A stretch of 64,000 bases of DNA from Euprymna scolopes (Eukaryota > Mollusca > Cephalopoda > Sepiida > Sepiolidae): NCBI GenBank assembly GCA_024364805.1, contig CM044495.1, positions 8,855,141 to 8,919,140 on the forward strand, given 5' to 3'. The translations under genes were made by a program, and so were the position numbers. The notes beneath the pieces are model-generated. The model searched no databases, had not been told where the DNA came from, and worked only from the letters and a program-made list of their open reading frames with translations. Every line of letters begins with the position of its first letter. Position 1 is the stretch's first letter. This document shows positions 10,859 to 21,808 of this stretch, piece by piece.

Positions 10859-11358
10859 GCGCTCCCAGGGGCTCAACAGGTGAAAAAATGCCCCAAAATG
10901 GACAAGAATTACGTTTTGCCCATAACTTTGGATCCTAGAATTAGATGTTTCTGAAACTTTGCCAAAATGTGGAACCCATTGTTCTTAATAGGAATTCAGT
11001 ATGGGTAACCCTGGCAAAATTCTGGTTCGCGTCCCCTGGGACTTTTTCGGTGCTAAAAACACCCCTATTTGTGACTTTTCATATTCTCAACAAAAACTTA
11101 TGTCTGACTATATAGTGTTTTTTCACTGTGGTCAACTCAAATATACATGTGTTAAGACCTGAAACTGCACCGTTACCAATTTACACTGGGATTCGGCGTC
11201 TCCAGTGGCTCAGAAGTGGTCAAAAATGGCCAAAAATGACACTTTTTTACTCATAACTTTTGCCCTTTTTTATTTTTTTTTTGAAACTTGGCGAACATGT
11301 GAAGGCATCGTTGGCCCTTCACGCATCTCACATTCAACATTTCTTCACTATTTTTGTG
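10859..11358. repeat. Core array of three ~167-bp units
   Basis: Unit starts at 10859 (GCGCTCCC), 11029 (GCGTCCCC) and 11196 (GCGTCTCC) are followed at 11359 by GCGTCATC, giving periods of 170, 167 and 163 bp. Units 1 and 3 also share CATAACTTT and a later GAAACTT-GC segment. They are strongly diverged from each other. Confidence 0.65.
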
Positions 11359-11825
11359 GCGTCATCTCACATGCAGCATCAGAGTGGAACCACGCACGCG
11401 CGCCTTGTTATTAACATAACGTGAACAATTTGAGCATGTATAGCTGTGAAACAGTTAACAAACAGGTAAAAATCCGATAACTCCCACATAGTTATTTTTA
11501 AATTTTTGCCCCTTAGCAGACCTCTTTTCTCTAAAAATCTATTAAAAAAAATGTCCATATGTTTGAATACTCTATATACCAAATTCCAAGTCTGTAGATG
11601 AGATTCGTTGAAAATGTAGGTTGGGAAACGCCCTCGCACCTATTTTCACTCATATATGTATTATACCAACGATAGGGGAAATAATTGGAATTGAGAACAA
11701 CTTAACAATTTGTTTAGATTGAACTTGAAAACAACGATGTATTTAAATGTTAAAAATATATAATGTATTAAGATATGAATAAATATCCAATTACACGTTT
11801 TTCTTTATAAATTAAATTGTCTAGT

Positions 11826-12020
11826 TGTTGAACTAGTTATTAGAGCTAGGACAACAGCATATTCTTTTCATTGTTTTGCCTCTCGAGTGTGTATCGGTTA
11901 TCATATGCTTTTATATAGTGATGTGGTTCTCGATTAATTAACTATGTCGCATATATACTCGAGAGTCAAAACAATGAAAAGAATATTCTGTTGGCATAGC
12001 GCTACTAATTATAAGTAACG
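11826..12020. repeat. Foldback element with ~70-bp arms
   Basis: The left arm is about 11826-11894 and the right about 11951-12020, with a 56-nt loop. The inner 41 bp pair almost perfectly (ATTCTTTTCATTGTTTTG against CAAAACAATGAAAAGAAT). The outer parts pair less well. No coding sequence; probably a MITE. Confidence 0.8.
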
Positions 12021-12279
12021 AAAGACCATAAAAGTTTAACATTAACTTTTCTAACTAAAAAAAGAAAAACCTCAATTCGTTAAATTTATTTGGCCACGCA
12101 ATTTCTAAACATATTTCGGTCGGGCTGTGTATAATTTTGCAAATCTGTAACTAAATATACTGTATAAATACAAAATTTATCTATCAGATACTTTATTTAT
12201 GGCGCTTCCATATACAGGCAGTAAGCATTATTTGACTTTTCATACCAATGATATAACATCACCTCCATTACACTGCGTG
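12021..12279. other. Spacer
   Basis: AT-rich; nothing recognised. Confidence 0.5.
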
Positions 12280-12293
12280 CGTGTATATGTATG

Positions 12294-12354
<61 letters not shown>
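12280..12354. repeat. (TA)n microsatellite
   Basis: A long TA run preceded by TGTATGTATGTA. The Tyr/Ile open frames on both strands are artefacts. Confidence 0.95.
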
Positions 12355-12359
<5 letters not shown>

Positions 12360-12714
12360 AGTGGTGAAAAACCCGGACTAGTGCTCAATGTGTAGCCAGA
12401 GCAGTATATAAGAAATTTATTACTGTGAGTCCAGAATGAGTTTATCTATTGTTTCAACTAGAGGAAGATCCTCAAAGAGAGGAAATATCCAACTAGCATC
12501 GTCAGAATTCATAGGCGAAGAGCGGGTGATTAGAAGAGGAAGAATACGTAGAGAGTGAAAGAGAGAGAGAGCGAATGAGAAAGAGATAAAGAGTATGCCG
12601 TTTTGTGAGCGTTTAAGAAATTGGAAAACAGAAAAAGGATAGAAGGATGTGGGTGCTTTCGCATTGTAAAAGACAGATAGAATTATAGAAAAAGGAAAAA
12701 GCGATTGGGGAAGA
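12355..12714. other. Purine-rich spacer before gap 1
   Basis: About 12455-12714 is rich in GA (GAGAGAGAG, GAGGAAGA). No gene seen. Confidence 0.5.
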
Positions 12715-13068
12715 NNNNNNNNNNNNNNNNNNNNNNNNNNNNNNNNNNNNNNNNNNNNNNNNNNNNNNNNNNNNNNNNNNNNNNNNNNNNNNNNNNNNNN
12801 NNNNNNNNNNNNNNNNNNNNNNNNNNNNNNNNNNNNNNNNNNNNNNNNNNNNNNNNNNNNNNNNNNNNNNNNNNNNNNNNNNNNNNNNNNNNNNNNNNNN
12901 NNNNNNNNNNNNNNNNNNNNNNNNNNNNNNNNNNNNNNNNNNNNNNNNNNNNNNNNNNNNNNNNNNNNNNNNNNNNNNNNNNNNNNNNNNNNNNNNNNNN
13001 NNNNNNNNNNNNNNNNNNNNNNNNNNNNNNNNNNNNNNNNNNNNNNNNNNNNNNNNNNNNNNNNNNNN
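12715..13068. other. Assembly gap 1 (354 N)
   Basis: Unknown bases, flanked by purine-rich sequence on the left and a TA run (13069-13094) on the right. Any open frame spanning it is meaningless. Confidence 1.
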
Positions 13069-13101
<33 letters not shown>

Positions 13102-13330
13102 AAAGAAGCTTCCTCTGACTTCCCGCCATCAAAACAAGATATGTTTTTTTTTTTGTTGTCTGAAAGGTATTTTGTCAGCTGGCAGTAATCTCAAGATTAA
13201 AGTCAGTTGGCTAGCCTGCTGGTGCCAATTCTTCGAGTAGAACCCAAAACAACTCGTATTGTTATTACTAAAATATAGATCTCTGAAGTACGTCCACAGA
13301 CACACACACACACACTTGTGTGTGTGTGTT
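13069..13330. repeat. TA run and CA/TG self-complementary microsatellite
   Basis: A TA run occupies 13069-13094. At about 13298-13330 an (AC)n run is followed after CTT by a (GT)n run, so the two halves pair as a hairpin. The intervening sequence shows nothing. Confidence 0.8.
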
Positions 13331-14599
13331 TGCAATACTCTTTTTGGAGTTTTGTACATAGATTCAATATTCTTTTGCGGCGACAGATATTTGCAAAGAT
13401 AATTTTCTAAGATACATAAAAAAATAAACAAATTCAGAAAACGAAAAAAAAAAAAGAAAAAAACACCGGTGCTGAAGCAACTTGGTCTTTCTTTATATTT
13501 TTGTGCGTCGCTGCCAAAGCTTGATGACGGTAGTTTTGAATTGCTCTAAGATTTTTGCCGGTTTTCGTGCCATGCCCGACTCTGCCAGACCAAAGTATAC
13601 CAGTATTAAGTTATTACACAGCAGACCTTCACGTTCTTCCTCGCCGTACACTGGGGATTTAATGAGGTGTTTTCAAGAAAACTGCTTAGAAAATCATGCA
13701 TAATTTCCTTTTTTCTCGGGCCAGCTCTCAACTTCCTCTCCTGCCTGCAGGAAGCGGCTTGTTTGCGGATGTTTTCTGGCTGTCTTGTCGCTTGCCAACT
13801 GTCGATGCTATATCGGAGCTAATAAGACTTCATGATTACTGTGTGTTTGTTGCAACCTTTCTCTCTTTTTATTTGTGTGGGTAAGGACTGGAGCAGCCGG
13901 TGTGCGTGTCGATGAAGATGAATGACGACCGAATTGTACCGCCTGAGGGTGGGTTCAACATGGGAAGGAATGAGAGAGGTTCGTTTGCTCTCATGAGATG
14001 GTCAGGGGTGATGGGCACTATGCTGCTGCTCTTGCTGCTGGTGGAAGATGTGAACCTGTTACCTTTATTCTTCTTGGACGGCCGGCGGCCATTCTTCTGC
14101 TAGAAACCGCCACTATTTTACGCGTGCCCAACTTATATATGTGTGTGTGTGTGTGTGCCACTTTCTCCCCTCACACTATATGTTCTTTCTTTCCTTCATA
14201 TTTTTCTGGTCAAATATTTGTTTAGTTGTTCGTTAGATTATATGCAGCCACAACAAAGATAATAAGGTTTCCCAAATATGTTTGCCCGTCGATTATTCTA
14301 TTTAAACTCTTTCCTCACCTCCTCTTGGCGATCTCTAAATACAAAGATCATCTGAGGTCTGCTTTGTTGGCAGCTTCGACGGAATAATAATTTAGTGAAG
14401 CAAAATGTATGTTGATGTACTTGTTCATTTTGTAGACCGTACAGCTACTCCATTTTGAGCTTAAAAACGATTTGTTTCGTCGTTTCATTGATGAAAAATG
14501 ATTATTCTACATAAATTTTCTATTTTCTGCATGGAGAATCGGTTAAAATTGTTTGTTTTTACTCCCGTTTACTTCTAACAAGGTGTATAGCTACTTGGA
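13331..14599. other. Spacer with a less AT-rich, apparently non-repeated core
   Basis: About 13540-14110 has more G and C than its neighbours and does not match any other part of the window. Several short open frames on the plus strand (62-75 codons) overlap. One at 13900-14103 has a leucine-rich stretch, LLLLLLLVED, that is probably just CTG repeats. I see no conserved domain or clean splice-bounded exon. A TG microsatellite lies at 14139-14158. Confidence 0.4.
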
Positions 14600-15050
14600 C
14601 GAAATTGGCTTATATTTGGGACCAGGCATAGGAAATATTAACAAGATGTGTGTTTACATTACGTTTAAATTTCTGGGATATCATTGCAGCCAAGGAAATA
14701 GGTAGCAGGAAGAGAAATCCAAGTCTTGCTGTTCGAGGGAAGAAACTAGAAGAGTAGAAAGCTGTTTCGAAATTAGGAACCTCAACAGTAAATGGGTGAG
14801 ATTTTGTTGCTAGGCGGATTTGTCGAGAATATGTACATAGAGGGGGCACTAGTGCAAGGAGTTCATCAGCGCACACTCCATTTAAAATATTTGTAAAACA
14901 GGCACATATGTAACATTGGGCGATGGGGCAGGTGTTGAAGCTTAGTTGACAGTGAGATCTATTAGAACGAAGACTCTTTTTGGGCCCTATCCAAGAGGAA
15001 GAGGCCAGTAGTAGATGCATCAGCCCAGATAGAAAACAATACTCTATGCA
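14600..15050 (-). mobile_element. LINE-B 3' ORF fragment
   Basis: The minus strand encodes a recognisable C-terminal reverse-transcriptase tail: VCADELLALVPPLCTYSRQI, then LATKSHPFTVEVPNFETAFY, SSSFFPRTARLGF and FKRNVNTHL. These are the usual last blocks of CR1/L2-like ORF2. The sequence upstream is degraded, and the copy stops near the thumb. The best open frame (14610-15020) is a piece of this ORF. Confidence 0.85.
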
Positions 15051-15084
15051 TGGGTGAATGCGTTGCGTTTTCGAGAATCGTGTT

Positions 15085-15180
15085 TACTTTTAGGTTTGTT
15101 TTTTTTGTTTTGTTTTTTGTTTTGTTTTGTTTGTTTTTTTTGTTTTTTTGTTTTGTTTTTGTTTGTTTTTCTTTTTAATG
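15085..15180 (+). repeat. T/G low-complexity tract
   Basis: Repeats of TTTTGTTTTG over about 95 bases; encoded Phe/Leu/Cys strings are artefacts. Confidence 0.9.
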
Positions 15181-15264
15181 AGGGTTGTAAATTTGTATCA
15201 CTTGGATTATCTGAGGACTGCTCTCCTATTGGATTGTGTTTTCACATCTAATGTAAGTTCAGCC

Positions 15265-15454
15265 AGGACCTGTGGCGTAATGGATAAAGTACTAAGTGAT
15301 ATCCAGCTCTAAATAATGCTCTTTTGGTGGATAAAACGATCCTGGCGATACTAAAACTACAATTGACTTAAGATTTTACCTGATTATGGCTAACATGATG
15401 AAAGTATGCTACGCCCGGGAGTTAAATAAAGGGTTCGAAATTTCGTGCAGATTC
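15265..15454 (+). mobile_element. SINE-like repeat (family E) with tRNA-Arg-like head
   Basis: The 5' part, GGACCTGTGGCGTAATGGAT, closely resembles the 5' half of an animal tRNA-Arg and carries an A-box-like TGGCGTAATGG. The 3' part (about 15380-15454) shares ATGCTACGC, GTTAAATAAAGGGTT and CGAAATTTCGT with 49260-49320. A partly related piece is at 36630-36680. No coding sequence. A tRNA-derived SINE fits best; a chance junction of two repeats is possible. Confidence 0.55.
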
Positions 15455-15640
15455 CTGTGTTCAACAGCGCACATATCTCCCAGATACATGCTTTCCTGGC
15501 TGTACTGAAATGCAGAAGTGTAATGTTAAGACATCTTGCTGATCAACTCCCTACTTAGTGCCTCTGTAAAGTAGCCCGTTACATACAAGTGACAGTGTTC
15601 CTTGTTTGTGGTGAAAATCGGTAAAACAAATACAACGGGG
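15455..15640 (+). mobile_element. LINE-B 3' UTR fragment (plus strand)
   Basis: Reverse complement of the UTR in 62760-62960 and 9900-10060. Landmarks are GATCAACTCCCTACTTAGTG (about 15541-15560) and GTTCCTTGTTTGTGGTGAAA (about 15597-15616). Confidence 0.65.
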
Positions 15641-16008
15641 GAGCATGAACCAGATAGCCCATCTCCTTATAACGCTTTATATTTTGAGAAGTTGACAGAA
15701 CATTAGGAATGTGTGTGTGTGTGTGTATGGCTTTACCGTTTTCGTTGAGCGCTTGTGGTTATTGTAATCTTTAAAGAGTATCGATGCATGGTCAGAAAAA
15801 CCTGTTTGCTAGTAAGAACCTGTTTATATTCAAATCATTTACTTCATTTTCTCGAGAAGAATTTGTTTCAAACGAACAGAAATTATGCTCATTTGTTGAA
15901 AAGAAAAATCTCCAGTGTAAAATGTATGAGAAATAAGGTTTTGCTTTTATTTCGTGGCCGCTTTTAGTGATTGTGCAGCTGTCAAAATGTTGCTTAAATA
16001 CATATATA
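15641..16008. other. Spacer
   Basis: A TG run lies at 15712-15727. Short open frames only; no gene seen. Confidence 0.5.
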
Positions 16009-16010
16009 TA

Positions 16011-16225
16011 CAGGGTGACCCAAAAAAACAAAACAAAAGCTAAATGGAGGTCATCTAGAACATATGCTGTAGAACGGAGAAAAAAAGGCCAAAGACCCTA
16101 GTGTTTTGATGTGATGTTTTGAATATAATAAACTAGTTATGACCAAAGTTTCATTTCATTCCGACAAAATACTAAGAAACGGGGTCTAATTAGTCGGACT
16201 CCGTATTTTGGGGGGTCAGCCTGTA
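16011..16225. mobile_element. Tc1/mariner-like MITE
   Basis: Left end TA|CAGGGTGACCCAAAAAAAC; reverse complement of right end TACAGGCTGACCCCCCAAAA. The inverted ends, bordered by TA, and the CAGGGTG-CC start are typical of Tc1/mariner-type elements. The 215-bp interior has no transposase. Confidence 0.7.
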
Positions 16226-16237
16226 TAAGACACTATC

Positions 16238-16430
16238 GCTTGCGGGTCGTCTTGACGTGTCCGTGTCATGGACGCGTTCATGGAACGACCATTAAGTCCT
16301 GAGAACTAAAGCATAGTTTATAGACGATAAAACATTCCTTACATCAAGGGGTTGATAGGTCGTTGGCTACATCGCTGGAATTGAAGTTGTATGAAATGGA
16401 CGAACAAGATATCTTTCTCATAAAAATACA
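16238..16430 (+). repeat. Unidentified repeat family I, copy 1
   Basis: Matches 21125-21358. Shared blocks include GTCGTTGGCTACATC (GTCGTCGGCTACATC in the other copy) and GTATGAAATGGACGAACAAG (GTATGAAATCGACAAACAAG), followed by ATATCTTTC. The other copy has extra sequence of about 60 bp in the middle. Class unknown. Confidence 0.6.
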
Positions 16431-16817
16431 ATTGATTTAAGAGCATTCGCTTTTCACACTGTAAAAATAAAGAAAGGTATGAAATAAAAGGAACGATTAA
16501 ACAATATGCCAGGCTTAAAAAAATTTTCGACGAAATGTGTAATAATCAGGACATTCAGATCCTTATCATAAGAATGAGGAAAAATAATTTCAACAGAAAA
16601 TTGTTTATCAACTGGGGAGAACAGGGTATATAAACAACACGGTCGATTTAAAACCTTGTCCCTCATTCACTTCAACAAAAGAAGCATCTTTAAAACATAT
16701 CATTACTTTAGAATGTATTTTTTTTTACTGAAGGAAAAAATTCCAAAACTAAATATCGAGTTTTTACAGCTTCTAAAAATTTTTGAAAAGGGGAGATTAC
16801 TGAGCAGCTTTAATTGT
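16431..16817. other. Spacer
   Basis: AT-rich; open frames on both strands show no domain. Confidence 0.45.
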
Positions 16818-19075
16818 AATGTAATAAGTCTTCAGACATACCTCTCCACCGTACTGTATATCGATACTCTGCGGCTGACTGGGATAGCTTCCGTACATTT
16901 ATATCTGATCTACACCTGTATTCCATGTTTAAAAAGGATGTGGCCTCTGTAGTATCAGACCTGACCGAATGGTTAATTGTAGGTATAGACCGATTCATAC
17001 CATCCAAAGAAATCCAACAAAAACCTTACAGCCAGCCATGGTTCTCCCCAGAATGTGCTTCTGCCATCGCGCACAGAAATCACTTTTTCCATAGCTACCA
17101 AGGTAATAGATGTACTGAGACTAAAGCTGTTTCAGGACTGTCAGCAACCACTGTAAAAGAGTAATAAAAAATGCAAGAGAGCTATATGCTCAGTCAAGTA
17201 AATCCAAAGTAGCTGAGCAGCGGCTTGGTTCCCACCAGTTTTGGTAAATAGAAAACAGGATCCTGAACAGAAGCATGCGTTCTATCCAAACCATCATCAA
17301 TGGACCTGAGGTCATTTTGTCAGCATCAGACAAGGTTAAACTATTTGCCAAGAACTTTGCAGCAAATTTTAGCCTATGCGACGAAGGCCATCAACTCCCC
17401 ATATTTTCTCCCATAACAGACAACAGGCTATGCAACATACAAATATCTGTGCGTGAGGTTGCCAAGCTAATCAAGAACCTTGATTCTAGTAAAGCAACTG
17501 GACCTGACGGCATTCCAATTATAGTTTTGAAAAATCTTCAACCAGAACTTACTCCCATACTTACAAAACTGTTAAGCGATGCCTTAAGAAGAAGTGCTTC
17601 CAAACACCCTGGAAAACCTCATCAGTATGCCCTGTATTTAAGAATTCAGGTGATAAGTCGTCTCCCTCTCAGTACAAACCAATAAGTCTCCTGTGTGTTA
17701 TGAGTAAGTTGCTGGAATCCATATTAGAGAAGTAGTCAACCACCTCAGCAGAAATAACCTTCTTAGTGACATGCAATATGGTTTCCGTTCCGCCAGATAT
17801 ATAGCAGATGTGCTAACGGTTATATCTCATAGGATTAGTGAATCTCTCGACAAAGGCTTCCTTTCTAGGGCAATTGCTCTTGACATATCAAAGGCCTTCG
17901 ATAAGGTATGGCATAAGGGCCTACTTCACAGGATTTCCAGCTACGGTATAACTGGAAATGTTTTCTCAATTATTAAATCATTTCTCTGATAGACTCGTAA
18001 GAGTAGTGGTTGATGGGCAGAAATCAGAGGCTAACAGTATTAATGCTGGAGTCCCTCAGGGGTCCATCCTGGACCAAACTCTCTTCCTGATCTACATTAA
18101 TGATCTCCCAAAACACATTTAAATCATTCGTTGACATCTGCGCTGATGAAACGACAATCTATGGCAACACAACAAAGGTCGTAAATGACAAAGTTCTCTC
18201 TGATTCTCTTTCGTTTGATCTTGAGCGCGTGGTTCAGTTGCGGGGGAGTGGCTGGTTACTTTTAATGCATCTAAAACCAAGCTCCTATCTTTACATCACC
18301 AACGCTCTGATCCCCGCCTGGCATCAATTGAAATGGATGGCTCTCGTCTAAGGGACGCTCCATGTTTTGATAAGCTTCTGGGCTTGACCATTACTCTGAC
18401 CTGTAATGGAACAGGTACATCAAGTTAGTTGCCAAGGTCGCTAGAAAGATAGTGGGATCCTTCTACCGTTTCAGAAGATATCTCACTGCTGATGCAATTC
18501 TCTATCTATATAAAAGCCAAGTACGTCCAAGGATGGACTACTCCTGCCACATCTGGGCAGGAGCTGCTAAAAACAACCTATCCTGCCTTTAGAGAGTACA
18601 AAATAGGCTTCTTGGCTTAGTAGGGGATGCCCTTTTCTCTTTCCTTAATCCTCTCTCCAACAGGAGAGACGTTGTGAGCCTGTCTTTGTTTTATCATTAC
18701 TTCCATGAAAAGTGCTCGTCTGAGCTCCAATCTCTGGTACCCCCTCGCCAATCGTTCACGATAAACACCCGTCTAGCTGAAATTACTGTCAAAGATTTTT
18801 CCCACTCTTTATCTGTGCCAAAACGAAAACGTAGATTCCATGAACAAAGCTTCTTTCTTAGAAATGTACGCCTGTTTCCCACCTGACTTCAACTTGGATG
18901 TCTTCAAGTCCAACATAAAAAAATTCTGATGAACCGCCCCCTTAAGTAAGACACTTTATCAAACCTCCAATACTAATGATTGCTACGATACTATCCCATT
19001 GATTACTGTGCACGAAATAACCTTTATCCCGAGTGGTTTCCGGACCTTGATAAGTGGTGACTTCCTTGTAAAAAA
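16818..19075 (+). mobile_element. LINE-A copy 2: CR1/L2-like retrotransposon, 5'-truncated
   Basis: The longest LINE here. Order on the plus strand: linker after the lost endonuclease (SAADWDSFRTFISD at about 16869; QPWFSPECASAIAHRN near 17035), entry to reverse transcriptase (SSKATGPDGIP, 17485-17514), YGFRSARYIADVLT (about 17777-17818), LDISKAFDKVWH (17878-17913), NAGVPQGS (about 18042-18065), catalytic box altered to CADE (18139-18150, normally FADD/YADD), ASKT block, thumb with SCHIWAGA (about 18540-18565), and LFYHYFHEKCSSELQSLVPP (about 18685-18745). The 3' UTR ends in a short A run near 19067. Several frame shifts and stops, plus the changed catalytic box, make it inactive. It corresponds to 4833-6500 through the whole shared part. 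Confidence 0.92.
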
Positions 19076-20429
19076 AAATTGTCTTGGCTGACTCGGGAGC
19101 GGTATATTAGTATCAATGTTTAGCTTGTATTCTCATCGTATTGTTGGTCATCTTCTTGATTTTTTTTTCAATAAGATTTTCCTATATTTTCTGGTAGCAA
19201 AGACGTATATCAAAAGGCTCGTGTGTTTATTTATTTATTTTATTTTATGTTTTTTAGAATTGATCGATCTGTTTTTTTCAGTGACTTGATGAATCTATTT
19301 TCAAGCCGCTTCCTTGCATCTATAATACTAGTTTGGTGAATACCGAATAGTACAAATCCCCTTATTTGAATAATACAGCATAATCACATTGACAAACCGG
19401 TTCACCAATCATCTTTCCATGATGATGATATGGTCCTTACTCTTCCGATGGAGGAACATTCATTCCATTTTATTTGAATGTATGTTATATACTGTGGGTT
19501 GTTCTATTATTTCGGAGTTCCATACCTTAATTCTTTTATCGGTTGTGAGTGTTATGCTCACTTTGTTCGTCTAGTGTTGACTTGGTGAGTCAGAAAACGA
19601 AATGTAATATTTTTAGGTTGTTTATGTTCGATTACAAGTAGTTACACTACATACTTTTCAGATAATCATTTATCAGCCATCAAACAGCTACTAACTCCTA
19701 TTAGATAAACTTGTTTAAATTGTATTTAACAAAACTGCTTTCTATGATGTCATTCCTTATCTTTTGGTCTATCCTAACTCTCTTTCTCGCGTTCGGTTAT
19801 TTTTTACGTCTTACCCCTTTCACGATATGTGAACATCCTGGTACAATCAACATATGAGCGACTAGTTTATTAAACTAGTTAACTTATCCATCTATTGTAT
19901 ATTTCATATACAATGGTGACTCTACATAAAGTAGATAATGTTTTTTTATAGATTTTTTGTGAGCTTAGCTATTACGTACGTTTCATGGCACAGAAAATCC
20001 TTTGATAGTGATAAAAAGATACTTAGCTTTTCTCTTTTCAGGCAGCGTTTGGTATCAAACAAACCCTCTAAAAGTGTTGAGTTCTGTCAATAATAAGCTT
20101 ATGTCTGATCGGCGAATTTTTTCATTAAATGTCAATATGTACTAAGTCTCTTGTTTACACGTAATTATGTCTTGTTCAATAGCTTACCTTTCCCTGAATT
20201 ATCCCCATTTTTTTATTCACCAAAACAGTCTATATTTTTTATTATCTATATAGGACAGTCTTATTACATTCTGTTCAATTATTACGATATTTAATATTCA
20301 TATTCCAAATATATGTCGATGATATATTTATATTAATTTTAACAGATCGAAAACAAGCTTTCTAATATTTTATATTGATCATGTTTTTAGTTTTCATTGT
20401 GTAATATCTTCATTCGATACACATGGCAT
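19076..20429. other. Spacer
   Basis: No gene seen. Two small perfect or near-perfect palindromes lie at 19861-19879 (ACTAGTTTATTAAACTAGT) and 19894-19914 (ATTGTATAT, TTC, ATATACAAT). Confidence 0.5.
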
Positions 20430-20530
20430 TTTATGGAAAAAGTATCCTCATGCCAGGTTGTTCTGACAAACTCCTGTACAGAGAGACCTTAGACACTCGG
20501 GGACAGTGCCTAGTAGGCATTCAAGTTTCT
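20430..20530 (+). repeat. Dispersed repeat family C
   Basis: The block CTCATGCCAGGTTGTTCTGA followed by CAAACTCCTGTACAGAGAGA matches about 4300-4370 (minus) and 57700-57770 (plus). Class unknown; at 57.7 kb it lies directly after family D, so C and D may be parts of one element. Confidence 0.55.
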
Positions 20531-21124
20531 CTCCAGTACAGAGCAGTCTAGGTAATAGTTACTCATATTTATGTAGAGAGAATATTCCAACAACCTTCAG
20601 TTGCGCTATATATGTTATCAGCGTATCTGAAGACTTATTCCCTTTATTAAATTACTTTGTCTCACGTAATTACTTCGTAGTAACCAAGAGACGTCATTAT
20701 TCATCCTAAGAAACTGAAATCATTGAACCTCATAATAAACAATATCTTCTTGAAAGCATAAAAAGCAGAATAAAACCGATCCCCTTTGGAAGAATGTATC
20801 TCCGACAATAATAAAAATTATACCGTTTTTACTAGCAATGCACTTTCTCGTCAGCTTAGCATGCCTCTCCCCGACATTAATAAATTTTACAACACCTACG
20901 AAAAAACATTACTACCCTTTAAATATTCCAATTTTAGTTAATAATACCAAAATGAAAATCTTAATAACATGCAATATTCTATCACTATTGAGGCTCATTA
21001 TAAATTCTTACATTACTAGACATTAGATAAATTTATAATACACACATAATTTTATAAAACAAAAACAATGTTATTAAAAGACATTTACCTAAATAAAAAC
21101 ATGTTACTTAAATACACATAAGTT
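20531..21124. other. Spacer
   Basis: AT-rich; nothing recognised. Confidence 0.5.
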
Positions 21125-21358
21125 TGCGGGGTAGTGTTACTGGGTGGGTCCGTGCCGTGTGGACTTTTCCGGAACGACTGTTACGTCATGCGCACGGCAA
21201 GTATTTCCCTGGAGTCTAAACAATAGGATGATATGTCGTCGGCTACATCTACTATTGGGTTTTCTCTTAGAGTTCTCGGTGTCATTGCTGACAGGAGCGC
21301 TATGCTGGAATAGACCGTTGTATGAAATCGACAAACAAGATATCTTTCATGAATGAAT
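21125..21358 (+). repeat. Unidentified repeat family I, copy 2
   Basis: See copy 1 at 16238-16430. This copy is longer by about 60 bp in its middle and is less AT-rich than its surroundings. Confidence 0.6.
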
Positions 21359-21808
21359 GTTATTTATTTTAACAATTAGGGAGCATTTTAAATCTAGATC
21401 TGTTCTCGATAAAGTCGAGATTTTAACTTTTTGCGACCCGACTGCGACGGCATTTTGGCATCAACTGATTGCGTCTGATGTCGACTGCGATCAAATTACA
21501 ATTGAATTACAATTCTTCGTGACGAAACATGATAAAGAGATAGATATAGAGACAAATTAAAAATGATATTGAAATGTTATTTTGTTTTTACATCGTAGTG
21601 TTATCTTTTGCACCTGTGTATCCAGATTGCGCTGAGATTTTATAAACATCTGTCAATCTTCAGGTTGGATGTGCGCTGACATTTCGATACGAAAAAAGTA
21701 CCGACTAGGTTTTACGTGTTCCCTTTACTTTAGACAGGAAAATAAGGTTTTTACTTGTAAGGAGCTCAAAAGAAGCTTGAAAAAGGGTTCTTTGTCTTAT
21801 ATATGTAA
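21359..21808. other. Spacer
   Basis: A 67-codon open frame (21357-21560) has no recognised domain. No gene supported. Confidence 0.4.

Larger units (their letters stand above)
10495..11660 (-). mobile_element. Helitron-like element, lineage 2, with core tandem array
   Basis: The right part (about 11430-11660) matches 26480-26735, 33830-34000 and 48830-49010: GTGAAACAGTTAACAAACAG, then CTATATACCAAATTCCAAGT, then a TTTTCACTCATATATG terminus. The left part (about 10600-10680) matches the left part of the same copies (GTTTTCAAACCTACTTA). Between them is an array of about three 163-170-bp units (separate entry). A tRNA-like segment sits at about 10510-10556 on the plus strand. No Rep/helicase coding sequence is present, so it is non-autonomous. 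Both ends are approximate. Confidence 0.55.

Noticed and set aside
13900-14103. 67-codon frame with a leucine stretch resembling a signal or membrane segment
   Set aside because: The stretch is a short CTG-type repeat; no other coding evidence.
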